In this document: positions 19,095 through 28,031 of the stretch, piece by piece
Position numbering within the stretch: position 1 is the stretch's first letter
Layout of the letters: every line of letters starts with the position of its first letter
NCBI GenBank assembly: GCA_964552655.1
Contig: CAZKHG010000009.1
Location: forward strand, 33,528-97,527
DNA from: CAZKHG01 sp964552655
GTDB lineage: Bacteria > Bacteroidota > Bacteroidia > Bacteroidales > Tenuifilaceae
Direction: 5' to 3'
Length of the DNA stretch: 64,000 nucleotides
Notes under the pieces: model-generated
Told to the model about the DNA's origin: nothing
Seen by the model: the letters and a program-made list of their open reading frames with translations, nothing else
Databases searched by the model: none
Program-made: the position numbers and the translations under genes

Positions 19095-19862
19095 ATGAAA
19101 TCACACGAAATTGACTACAAAATCATTGGGGAATCTATTCAATTGGTCGAGATTGAACTTGATCCCGGGGAAACCGTAATCGCAGAAGCCGGTGCTATGG
19201 TTTACATGGAGGATGGAATCCGTTTTGAAACCCGACTTGGAGATGGCTCTGAGCCAAACAAGGGGCTAATGGGAAAGCTTTTATCTGCTGGTGCGCGCGC
19301 ATTAACAGGGGAATCATTATTTATGACTCATTTTACAAATCAGGGACTTGGGAAAAAAAGAGTTGCCTTTTCTGCTCCCTACCCAGGAACAGTTATTCCA
19401 ATTGATTTGGCTAAGGTCGGGGGCGAACTGGTGGTTCAAAAAGATGGTTTCCTTTGTGCTGCAATGGGAACAAAGGTCACTTTACGATTTAACCGAAAAA
19501 TTGGCGCTGGGCTGGTTGGTGGCGAAGGATTTATTCTTCAATCGCTTCAAGGCGATGGACGGGCTTTTGTTCATGCTGGTGGCACTGTAATTGAGCGCTA
19601 TCTTAACAACGAAACCCTAAGAATTGATACTGGTTGTATTGTAGCTTTTGAACCGCAAATTGATTTTGATGTTGAAACTACGGGGAGTTTAAAAAGTATG
19701 GTGTTTGGTGGCGAGGGTTTATTTTTAGCAACTCTTCGGGGTAATGGTCGAATTTGGTTGCAGTCGATGCCCATCAGAAAGCTGATTCAGGTTTTAGCGC
19801 CTTATGGAAAAAACAGCGGGAAAGAAAGTAATTCAATTTTAGGCAGCTTTCTTGAAAGTTAG
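19095..19862 (+). CDS. TIGR00266 / AIM24-like protein
   Basis: This 255-residue soluble protein is of the AIM24/TIGR00266 family and folds as tandem beta-solenoid-like strands. Family hallmarks visible are EIELDPGETVIAEAGAMVYM near the N-terminus, the glycine-rich RLGDGSEPNKGLMGKLLSAG, and VVQKDGFLCAAMGTKV. The bacterial function is not established; a mitochondrial relative helps organise inner membranes. It sits 11 bp after rsgA and 3 bp before mnmH, probably in the same operon. Confidence 0.9.
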   Translation: MKSHEIDYKIIGESIQLVEIELDPGETVIAEAGAMVYMEDGIRFETRLGDGSEPNKGLMGKLLSAGARALTGESLFMTHFTNQGLGKKRVAFSAPYPGTVIPIDLAKVGGELVVQKDGFLCAAMGTKVTLRFNRKIGAGLVGGEGFILQSLQGDGRAFVHAGGTVIERYLNNETLRIDTGCIVAFEPQIDFDVETTGSLKSMVFGGEGLFLATLRGNGRIWLQSMPIRKLIQVLAPYGKNSGKESNSILGSFLES

Positions 19863-19865
19863 AGG

Positions 19866-20903
19866 ATGAGCAAACCCCGTCAAATCGATATTAAAACATT
19901 TTTGGACGAACGGCATCGCGTCCCTGTTATTGATGTTCGCTCCCCTTCTGAATACAAAAAAGGGCATATTCCCGGATCGTACAATCTTCCATTGTTCTCT
20001 GATGATGAAAGAGCCATTGTTGGAACAAAATACACAAAAGAGGGTAGGTTTTCATCCGTTGTGGCCGGGTTGGGTTTTGTCGGTTCTAAATTGGAGCAAA
20101 TTGTTAAAGATGTCAATGAAATAGCACCTTCTAAAAAAATTTTGGTCTATTGCTGGAGGGGGGGAATGAGAAGTGAAAGCGTTTCGTGGCTGTTAAATGT
20201 TGCTGGTTTAAATACACGAACCCTTATTGGCGGATATAAATCTTACCGGCAGTATCTGCGAAATTTTTTTAGAACTCCCTTAAAATTAATTGTTCTGGGC
20301 GGAATGACTGGTAGTGGGAAAACAGAATTACTTAAAGAACTATCATTAAAAAATGAACAGGTTATAAACCTTGAAGAAATTGCCAACCATAAAGGTTCGG
20401 CCTTTGGTGCCATCGGTCAAAATCCACAACCGACAACCGAACAATTTGAAAATCTTCTTTTTGAAAAAATTATCTCATTTCATTTAGAAAGGAGAATTTG
20501 GGTGGAAGATGAAAGCAAAAGCATTGGTACTATTTTTATTCCCGATGAAATTTTTTCTCAAATTTCTATCAGTCCTTGCGTGGTGATTGAAATACCTTAT
20601 GAAACAAGAGTAAACCGACTAGTAAAAGAGTATTCCGATTGTGACTCAACCCTATTAATTAGTGCAATTGACCGAATTTCCAAAAAAATTGGTCACGACA
20701 ATGCCCGGCTGGCAAAAAATGCTCTTATAAATGGCAACTTTCAAAAAGTGGTTGAATTGGTTTTGCTATACTACGATAAGGCATATCGGTTTGGGGTAGA
20801 AAGCAAAAAAAATAAACCTTATGTTATAAGGTTTACTTCTGATAATCATGCATATAATGTAAATTCTTTAATTGAACTAATAGATTCCCACCGACAGGCT
20901 TAA
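19866..20903 (+). CDS. mnmH: tRNA 2-selenouridine synthase
   Basis: MnmH (SelU) replaces sulfur of 2-thiouridine at tRNA wobble position 34 with selenium via a geranylated intermediate. The 345-residue protein has an N-terminal rhodanese domain with the catalytic cysteine C96 in YCWRGGMRSES, then a P-loop GGMTGSGKTE at 145-154. Length and domain order match the family. No selD or other selenium gene lies in this window. The stop is 7 bp from the convergent universal stress gene, with no visible terminator. Confidence 0.95.
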   Translation: MSKPRQIDIKTFLDERHRVPVIDVRSPSEYKKGHIPGSYNLPLFSDDERAIVGTKYTKEGRFSSVVAGLGFVGSKLEQIVKDVNEIAPSKKILVYCWRGGMRSESVSWLLNVAGLNTRTLIGGYKSYRQYLRNFFRTPLKLIVLGGMTGSGKTELLKELSLKNEQVINLEEIANHKGSAFGAIGQNPQPTTEQFENLLFEKIISFHLERRIWVEDESKSIGTIFIPDEIFSQISISPCVVIEIPYETRVNRLVKEYSDCDSTLLISAIDRISKKIGHDNARLAKNALINGNFQKVVELVLLYYDKAYRFGVESKKNKPYVIRFTSDNHAYNVNSLIELIDSHRQA

Positions 20904-20910
20904 TCTTAAT

Positions 20911-21741
20911 CTAAGCCATTGCCGGGTTAATGCACATCACTGGAATTTTTGCATTATTTGCAATTACATATTGTTCCTGGGCACCAAATACATAATCTGT
21001 AAAATCTAAATTCCCGGAAGTCATTATTAGAATTAGATCTGCTTCAATATCTACTGCCAGCTTAATAATCTCATCCTGAAAACTACTCCCCTTGGCTGAA
21101 CTATGAATCTCATAGGGTATATTATGTGATTCAAGATGTTTTTTAGCAAAAGCAAGGTTATAGTTAACCTTTTTTTGCACTCCAGAATCAGCGGTGTTTG
21201 GGATGATGATATGAATTTTTGACCTAAACTGAGAGTGAACTTTTATTGCATATTGTAGCTTCGCTTTCTCATCAAAACTAAAATCCAGGGGCATAACCAG
21301 GTGTTCAAAAACTCTTTTATCCTTGGGTGCATCCTGAACAACTAGGAATGGTACGTTGGAGCCCTCAATAACCTTCAGGGCTTTGCTCCCTGTCAATTTT
21401 TGAACCCCCACTATGCCATGTGTTCCCATGATTACAATATCGGACTTACTTTCTGCGGCATGGTCGGTGATGGTGTGAAAAATACTGCCTTCCATTACAG
21501 TGGTTTTAACCTCAATCCCAAATTGTTCTTTTATTCTTTGGTATTCTGCTTTTAGTTTATCGGTGGCTTCTTTTTCAGTTAATTTATTTTTTGAGAATAT
21601 CCCAGATGGTTCAACAACATGAATCAACTCAACCTGAAACTCCGCTCCAAGCGATCCTATTTTAATGGCGTATTTTAGCGCGTTTTCTGCTACTGGCGTA
21701 AAATCCCAGGGAACAAGAAATCGAAATTTGATGTTTTCCAT
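20911..21741 (-). CDS. Universal stress protein, tandem UspA domains
   Basis: This cytoplasmic 276-residue protein has two UspA domains. The first (about 5-145) keeps the ATP-binding pattern GTHGIVGVQKLTGSKA; the second (about 148-275) ends FGAQEQYVIANNAKIPVMC with a less canonical loop, so it may not bind nucleotide. It is a stand-alone gene converging on mnmH. The role is presumably stress survival, by family only. Confidence 0.93.
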   Translation of the reverse strand: MENIKFRFLVPWDFTPVAENALKYAIKIGSLGAEFQVELIHVVEPSGIFSKNKLTEKEATDKLKAEYQRIKEQFGIEVKTTVMEGSIFHTITDHAAESKSDIVIMGTHGIVGVQKLTGSKALKVIEGSNVPFLVVQDAPKDKRVFEHLVMPLDFSFDEKAKLQYAIKVHSQFRSKIHIIIPNTADSGVQKKVNYNLAFAKKHLESHNIPYEIHSSAKGSSFQDEIIKLAVDIEADLILIMTSGNLDFTDYVFGAQEQYVIANNAKIPVMCINPAMA

Positions 21742-21845
21742 AGTGGGTAAGTTTAATATTTAGTATAAAAATATAAAATTAATAAACTTTATTATTAAAA
21801 ATCCAGTATTATACTAAAAAACCATTTATTCGTAATTGCAAATCG

Positions 21846-22835
21846 CTACTTCTCCCGATTCATTATCATTTTGGCAATTTGATATAGCACTGTTTTTCGT
21901 TCTTGCAATATGTCGATGTCGTCCAAAGATTTAATGGCTTTATTGTAATAATTTATAATTTGATTTTCAGTTATTTTTTTGATTTGCAATTCATTAAATA
22001 TTTTAATTAAACTATTAATTTTATCTTCCTCTGCTATTTGTCTATCATGGTAAAGCCGTATCAGTTCTTTTTTGTTTTCAGCTTCACCTAGGGCGTTCAA
22101 AAAAAGAATGCTCTTTTTTCCGGCAATGATGTCTCCCCCGATCTTTTTCCCAAATGTCTCTGGTTTACCATACAAATCGAGCAAATCGTCCTGTAGCTGA
22201 AAGGCTAAGCCAAGGTTTAACCCGAATGATCCTATTTGGTTGATTTGCGTTGCATTTGCCCCTCCCAGAATTGCTCCAATTTGAAGCGCCCCTTTAATTA
22301 AAATCGAAGTTTTAAGCTCAACCATTTCCAGGTATTCTCCGATTGTAACGTCCGATCTTTTTTCAAAATCCATATCAAGCTGTTGGCCTTCGCAAATACC
22401 AATTGAGACCTCATTAAATACATTAAGTACGGAAGATAAATACTTTGGATCACACTTCCCAAGTAAAGAGTATGCCAATATACTCATTGCATCACCCGAA
22501 AGAATCGCAATATTAGAGTTCCATTTTGTATGGATGGTTTCAATGCCTCTTCGCTTAGTTGCATTGTCCATAATATCATCGTGTACCAGGGTAAAATTGT
22601 GAAATATTTCAATTGCAAGGGCCGGGTTTATGGATTCACTAACCCGATCTGAGAAAAGATTACATGCAGCAAGAACAAGAACCGGTCTTATTCTCTTCCC
22701 GCCTGAGTTAAGAATATGCCTTATCGGTTCATAAAGATTTCTGGGTTCGTTGGGCAGGTTAACTTTTCCCAAGTTGTCCTCAACTATTTTAGACAACTCA
22801 TCAATGCATAAAACGAGTTCTTTTCCCGCGCTCAT
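21846..22835 (-). CDS. Polyprenyl (isoprenyl) diphosphate synthase
   Basis: This is a trans-prenyltransferase that elongates allylic diphosphates with isopentenyl diphosphate. The 329-residue all-helical protein has GGKRIRP at 45-51, the first Asp-rich motif DDIMD at 86-90 and the second DDLLD at 216-220. Phe81 lies five residues before the first motif, a position that limits chain length in the family, so a short or medium product (C15-C20) is plausible but not certain. Its ATG overlaps the stop of the upstream RND exporter gene (ATGA), so the two are translationally coupled. Confidence 0.93.
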   Translation of the reverse strand: MSAGKELVLCIDELSKIVEDNLGKVNLPNEPRNLYEPIRHILNSGGKRIRPVLVLAACNLFSDRVSESINPALAIEIFHNFTLVHDDIMDNATKRRGIETIHTKWNSNIAILSGDAMSILAYSLLGKCDPKYLSSVLNVFNEVSIGICEGQQLDMDFEKRSDVTIGEYLEMVELKTSILIKGALQIGAILGGANATQINQIGSFGLNLGLAFQLQDDLLDLYGKPETFGKKIGGDIIAGKKSILFLNALGEAENKKELIRLYHDRQIAEEDKINSLIKIFNELQIKKITENQIINYYNKAIKSLDDIDILQERKTVLYQIAKMIMNREK

Positions 22836-25249
22836 TTTCTATTTCCAATAAAGCGACCCAGCCCTTTTCTGGTCTTATGTTCAATCAATTCCTTTTTTTC
22901 ATCATCATCGAAACCGGCATGAATTTCGAGTGCTGGTTCATAATCGGGATCAGGAGAGGTTCCTCTTTCAAAAGAAAGCAGTATTGAGGGCAAAACAAAC
23001 AGGTTGCAAAAAAGTGCTATTAAAAGGGTTAAAGAAACAAGTATTCCCAAAGAAACCGTTCCCCCAAATTTAGATGCGGCAAAAATACTAAAACCAAAAA
23101 ACAGGACTATAGAGGTGTAAATAATACTAATCCCTGTCTCCCGAATGGCATAAATAACCGATGCCTTTATATTATGAGAGGTTCTTCGCAGCTCTTGCCG
23201 GTATTTTGATAATAGTTGAATCGAGTTATCTATGGCGATACCAAATGCAATACTAAAAACTATCACGGTAGATGGTTTGAGCGAAATGCCCATGTATCCC
23301 ATTGCTGCCGATGTCAACAATAACGGGATCATATTTGTTAAAACAGAGAAAAGCACAATTTTGCCCTTTCTGAACATCCAGGTCATAAATAGTGCGATCA
23401 ACCCAATGGCCAGAGGGAGGCTGACAAAAAGGCCTTTAACCAGATACTCGCTCCCTTTTGCGGCTAATACACTTGTCCCCAGCATATTTACATTGCCGGA
23501 ATCAGCCTTAAAGACATTTTTAATTTCTTTATTAACACTATCTTTAAATGAGTTCATTTTAATTGTTCCCAAATCAGCAACATTGTAAATTATTCGAACA
23601 TATTGGCCGGTCGAATCAACAAAACGGGCAAACATATCACTTATTCCAATGCTTTTGGGGATATAAGATAAAATGAACCCTCTTTCAAAAGTATTGGGCA
23701 ATTCATAATGATCCTGGTTGCCGTTATAATATGCCTGTTTAGCAAATTTTGATGCCTCTACGATTGATAATGGTTTTGAAAGTTCTCCGTATTTTTCAAG
23801 ACGATTTTGTAAATCATCTATTCTTGATAAGGTAGCCGAAGATAAATATCCGTTGGGTTTTTTGGTATCATAAACTATTTCTAGAGGGAGAACCCCGTGA
23901 AAATTTTTTTCAAAAAACTTAAGGTTAACCAAAACCGGGTGTTTTCTTGGTATGTCATCAACCATGTATGCATTTGTTTTCAAAAGTGTAACACCAATTA
24001 TCCCAAAAAATATAAGAATTCCTGCAATTGTAAAAACAATCTTCCGGCGGTATAAAGAAGTTAGAACAACTCTGCAAATTGCGTTTTTAACTCCTTCTCG
24101 ATTTAAATGATTAAGATGCCGCGGTTTAGGTGGCGGTAAAAAACTAAATATAATGGGAATTAACATCAAACAAATAGAATAAACGGCAATTACATTTAGT
24201 GATGCGATAATTCCAAATTCCTTAAGAATTTGTGTATGAGTGGTGATAAATGACCCAAAACCAATAGCCGTAGTAAGATTGGAAAGAAAAGTTGCGCTTC
24301 CGATTCTGGTTATCATCCTGTATAGCGATTTTATCTTATTCCCATGATACTTGTATTCAAAATGGTACTTATTGATCAGAAAAATACAACTAGGAATTCC
24401 AATTATTATCAAAAGAGTAGGAACAACTGCAGTTAGCAATGTTAAATCATACCCAAACAAAGTAATTGAACCAAGCGCCCATATAACTCCAATTCCAACC
24501 ACTGTCATAGAAATAAATACAATTTTAACGGACCTAAAGAGCAGAAGTAATATGATTGCGGTAACAACTACTGCAATAAAAATAAAGAGGTACATTTCCC
24601 CTTTTATCATCTCCCCAACTGTAACCCTTATATATGGTAAGCCGGAATAGTATAATTTGTTACCCGTCTTTCTCTCATAGGTTTTGCATGCATCTAAAAC
24701 CTTCGCAACCATTTTTATTCTTCCGCTTGTTTGTAAGATCTCTTTATTAAGGGTAATGAGCAATAAATACGTATTTGTTTGTTTGTTGTATAACAGATTG
24801 TTATAAAACTCTAATGAAGTTGCGGTTTTAGCCAACGAATCCATTTCCAATTCAGAATAGTCCGTTCTGTTAAAAATTTTTTCGGAATAGAATTTCTTTT
24901 TTATTGTATCCTTTACCAGGTTTATTGCATCGTAAATGGAGAAAACTTGCTCTACTCCATTAACTTCTTTTATTTCATTATTCAGGTTTGTCCAGTCCAG
25001 AAAGTGTTTTTTCGAAAAGAAATCGCTGGTTTGCACCCCAACGACCATTATATTTTCGCCTTTGCCGAATTTAACTGCAAACTCTTCGTTTTTAATTAAA
25101 AGTGAATCCTGCTTAGGTAATAGATAGGTTGGTTTATAAGACAATTCAACAAAAGATGCCTTGTAAGCCATAAAAGCCGTAAAAAGCAAAATTATAGCAA
25201 TCAAAAGAAACCTGTTTCTCAGAATTATCCGGGCAATAAATTTAAACAT
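22832..25249 (-). CDS. RND-superfamily exporter (MMPL/COG1033 type)
   Basis: This inner-membrane transporter of about 805 residues has two repeats of one plus five transmembrane segments with large extracytoplasmic loops. The TM4-like segments include GSATFLSNLTTAIGFGSF and FGIAIDNSIQLLSKYR. The tail is cytoplasmic, charged and rich in Asp, Glu and Lys. Relatives include hopanoid and lipid exporters. I start at ATG 25249 because MFKFIARI leads directly into TM1; an ATG at 25303 would add 18 residues. It overlaps the polyprenyl synthase gene by 4 bp, which suggests a linked role in isoprenoid lipids (inference). Confidence 0.9.
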   Translation of the reverse strand: MFKFIARIILRNRFLLIAIILLFTAFMAYKASFVELSYKPTYLLPKQDSLLIKNEEFAVKFGKGENIMVVGVQTSDFFSKKHFLDWTNLNNEIKEVNGVEQVFSIYDAINLVKDTIKKKFYSEKIFNRTDYSELEMDSLAKTATSLEFYNNLLYNKQTNTYLLLITLNKEILQTSGRIKMVAKVLDACKTYERKTGNKLYYSGLPYIRVTVGEMIKGEMYLFIFIAVVVTAIILLLLFRSVKIVFISMTVVGIGVIWALGSITLFGYDLTLLTAVVPTLLIIIGIPSCIFLINKYHFEYKYHGNKIKSLYRMITRIGSATFLSNLTTAIGFGSFITTHTQILKEFGIIASLNVIAVYSICLMLIPIIFSFLPPPKPRHLNHLNREGVKNAICRVVLTSLYRRKIVFTIAGILIFFGIIGVTLLKTNAYMVDDIPRKHPVLVNLKFFEKNFHGVLPLEIVYDTKKPNGYLSSATLSRIDDLQNRLEKYGELSKPLSIVEASKFAKQAYYNGNQDHYELPNTFERGFILSYIPKSIGISDMFARFVDSTGQYVRIIYNVADLGTIKMNSFKDSVNKEIKNVFKADSGNVNMLGTSVLAAKGSEYLVKGLFVSLPLAIGLIALFMTWMFRKGKIVLFSVLTNMIPLLLTSAAMGYMGISLKPSTVIVFSIAFGIAIDNSIQLLSKYRQELRRTSHNIKASVIYAIRETGISIIYTSIVLFFGFSIFAASKFGGTVSLGILVSLTLLIALFCNLFVLPSILLSFERGTSPDPDYEPALEIHAGFDDDEKKELIEHKTRKGLGRFIGNRK

Positions 25250-25402
25250 GCTTAAATATTGATTTAGAAAATATGAGGCTGATAAAAGAAGCGAATATAG
25301 CATATTTGTTATACTATTCAAACATTGGTAAGTATTTGTTTGTCATACATTTTACTGAAAATCAATTTGTTTAAGTGTCAGTTTTAATATTAATTATTTT
25401 TA

Positions 25403-25434
25403 TTGCCCACAAAACTGAATTATATGTACTTTTG
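25403..25434 (+). promoter_or_regulatory. Promoter of the Na/Pi symporter gene
   Basis: TTG at 25403-25405, a 21-base spacer and TACTTTTG at 25427-25434 fit the Bacteroidota promoter. The ATG lies 20 bases downstream. Confidence 0.6.
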
Positions 25435-25454
25435 CGAGGTTAATTTGATTTTTT

Positions 25455-27158
25455 ATGGAATACGGGATTATTGAATTCCTTACCCTTATTGGTTCACTTG
25501 GGGTTATTTTGTTTGGGCTAAAACTGATAAGTGAATCTCTTCAAAAAATTGCAGGTGAAAAAATGCGTGGTTTATTACAAACCATGCCATCTACTACAAC
25601 AAAGGGAATTTTAGCCGGGTTGATTGTCACAATGGTTATACAATCTTCAACAGCCACAACACTAATGGTTGTTGGATTTGTTAACGTAGGTTTGCTAAGC
25701 CTGGTTCAATCTATTGGGATAATTATGGGAGCCAACATTGGTTCAACCTTTACCGCTTGGGTGGTTTCAATATTAGGCTTTAAATATGATTTCATTTCTT
25801 TGGCTGTTCCAATTATTGGTTTTGGGGTTCCATTAATACTGACAAAAAAATCCCTGCTGCGCTCCTTGGGCGAGTTAATAATTGGGTTTTCTCTGCTTTT
25901 TATTGGTTTAGATTTTTTAAAATTAAATGCCGGCAATATCAATCATCTGCCAGAACTTAAATCCTTTTTGGTTTATACCTCAAATCTAGGTTTTTATTCT
26001 GTTTTGATATTTGTTGTATTGGGTATTTTCTTTTCTCTTGGACTTCAATCGTCAAGCGCGGCGCTTGTTTTCACCTTCGTTTTAAGTAGCGCTGGCCTAA
26101 TCTCTTTTCCGAATGCCATTGCAATGGTTTTAGGAGAAAATGTAGGAACATCAATTATTGCCAATTTTGCAGCCAGGGCGGCAAATACTTCGGCAAAAAG
26201 AGCGGCAAGGGTTCATTTTATTCTTAACCTTTTTGGTGTAATATGGGTGCTGTTATTCTTTTCTCCTCTTATCTCGTTGTTCTACAGTGTGCTCGATCTG
26301 TCAACACCCACCCTCCTTATCAATTCTTCAACCCTTCCGATTGCGTTATGTATTTTCCACACTGGGTTTAATATTACAAATACGCTAATTCTCGTTTGGT
26401 TTATCCCCCTGATAGTAAAAATTGTTGGCAAAATGGTTCCAGCAAAAGATAGCGAAGAGGAAAAGCGAAGGCTCATGCATCTTGGGATAGGGTTACTATC
26501 AACAGCTGAATTTTCTTTAATTCAGGCCAAAAAAGAAATTATAGTATATGCTAAACGATCTTACAAAATGTTCGGATTTGTTAAAGACTTTTTTCTTGAG
26601 AAAAACGAAAAAAATCTTGAAATAATTTATCAACGAATTGAAAAGTATGAAAATATAAGCGACCGGGTTGAGGTTGAGATTGCTACCTATTTAAGTAAAA
26701 TTTCTGTCAATAAACTTAGTGATTCTACCACCAGGGTCGTTCAGTCTATGTTTAAAATTATCAGTGATATAGAATCAATTTCAGATAGCAACTTCTCAAT
26801 TGCCAGAATTCTTAGGAGAAAACACGAATCAAACATTTGGTTCACAGAAGATATGAATAGCAAGATACAAAAGATGTTTGATTTGATTGATGAGGCCTTT
26901 AATATAATGATTGAAAATATTAACAAAGGTCACGCACAAATCAACCTTGCTCCCGCTTATGATATTGAAAACAGAATCAATTTGCTACGAAACCAACTAA
27001 AGGAAGACTACATTAAAGAGGCAGAAAGTAATAAGTACAACTACTCTTCAGGGGTAATTTACCATGATCTTTTTTCTGTATTGGAAAAACTTGGCGATTA
27101 CCTAATAAATGTATCTAAAGACCTGTCGGAAACCCAGGTTGTTAAAAAGAAGTTCTAG
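25455..27158 (+). CDS. Na/Pi cotransporter family protein with PhoU-like tail
   Basis: This is an inner-membrane sodium-phosphate symporter of the PNaS (NptA/YjbB) family. The 567-residue protein has two inverted membrane repeats, each with the QSS signature: QSSTATTLMVVGFVNVG near residue 60 and LQSSSAALVFTFVLSS near residue 200. The C-terminal region (about 350-550) is a cytoplasmic helical PhoU-like domain. It has its own promoter. Its stop is 3 bp from the convergent atpG stop, with no hairpin between them. Confidence 0.94.
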   Translation: MEYGIIEFLTLIGSLGVILFGLKLISESLQKIAGEKMRGLLQTMPSTTTKGILAGLIVTMVIQSSTATTLMVVGFVNVGLLSLVQSIGIIMGANIGSTFTAWVVSILGFKYDFISLAVPIIGFGVPLILTKKSLLRSLGELIIGFSLLFIGLDFLKLNAGNINHLPELKSFLVYTSNLGFYSVLIFVVLGIFFSLGLQSSSAALVFTFVLSSAGLISFPNAIAMVLGENVGTSIIANFAARAANTSAKRAARVHFILNLFGVIWVLLFFSPLISLFYSVLDLSTPTLLINSSTLPIALCIFHTGFNITNTLILVWFIPLIVKIVGKMVPAKDSEEEKRRLMHLGIGLLSTAEFSLIQAKKEIIVYAKRSYKMFGFVKDFFLEKNEKNLEIIYQRIEKYENISDRVEVEIATYLSKISVNKLSDSTTRVVQSMFKIISDIESISDSNFSIARILRRKHESNIWFTEDMNSKIQKMFDLIDEAFNIMIENINKGHAQINLAPAYDIENRINLLRNQLKEDYIKEAESNKYNYSSGVIYHDLFSVLEKLGDYLINVSKDLSETQVVKKKF

Positions 27159-27161
27159 CCA

Positions 27162-28031
27162 TTAACCCTTTAGCGCATTTGCACCTGAAACGATTTCCAG
27201 AATCTCTTTTGTAATTGAGGCCTGGCGAGCTTTGTTGTATTGTAATGTAAGGTCTCTAATTAATTCTGTTGCATTATCGGTAGCCTGATGCATTGCTGTC
27301 ATTCTTGCGCCATGTTCTGCGGCAGAACTATTGGCAATGGCAAAATATAATTTATAAAGCAAAAAGTTGGGCAGAATCTTTTTTACAAAAATCTCCGGAG
27401 TGGGTTCTACAATATCAAGGATTGACTTGTAATTTTCCTCAAAAGTAAACTCAACCGGAAAAAGTTTTTCAACCTTTTGAACCTGAACTGCGGCGTTTTT
27501 AAAAGAATTATAGGCTAAATAAATTTGATCAAATTCTCCTTTTAAATATTTTTCCGCAATAATATTATATGTTTCCTTGGTGATGTCTAATTCAGGCTTT
27601 TCAAGAATGTGATTATTTAATGCGCTGCTTGGAAAACCCTTTTTGCTAAAAAAATCAAATCCTTTTTTCCCGATACAAAGCAATTCAATGGCGGCTTTTG
27701 GGTAAATTTTATCAATTGAAGCCATTTCATTCAGTGTGGCTCTGATAATGTTTTGATTAAAAGCCCCACACATACTGGAGTTTGATGTTACTACAACTAT
27801 CCCGATTTTTTTGATAGTTTTTCTTGGGGTACAGTATTCATTGTTAACATTAATCTTATGGAAAATGCTTTCAATAATGGCTTTGTTTTCTTCAAAGAAA
27901 GGTTTATAACGGCTGAGACTATCCTGTGCTTTTTTGAATTTGGCAGCGGAAACCATTTTCATTGCGCTGGTAATCTTTTTTGTAGAATTAACAGAAGCAA
28001 TTCGATTCCTAATATCTTTAAGGCTGGCCAT
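27162..28031 (-). CDS. atpG: ATP synthase F1 subunit gamma
   Basis: This is the central rotor shaft of F1. The 289-residue protein starts MASLKDIRNRIASVNSTKKIT and ends with the conserved helix carrying MHQATDNATELIRDLTLQYNKARQ..ITKEI. It is the last gene of the operon and overlaps atpA by one base (TAATG). Length is normal. Confidence 0.97.
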   Translation of the reverse strand: MASLKDIRNRIASVNSTKKITSAMKMVSAAKFKKAQDSLSRYKPFFEENKAIIESIFHKINVNNEYCTPRKTIKKIGIVVVTSNSSMCGAFNQNIIRATLNEMASIDKIYPKAAIELLCIGKKGFDFFSKKGFPSSALNNHILEKPELDITKETYNIIAEKYLKGEFDQIYLAYNSFKNAAVQVQKVEKLFPVEFTFEENYKSILDIVEPTPEIFVKKILPNFLLYKLYFAIANSSAAEHGARMTAMHQATDNATELIRDLTLQYNKARQASITKEILEIVSGANALKG

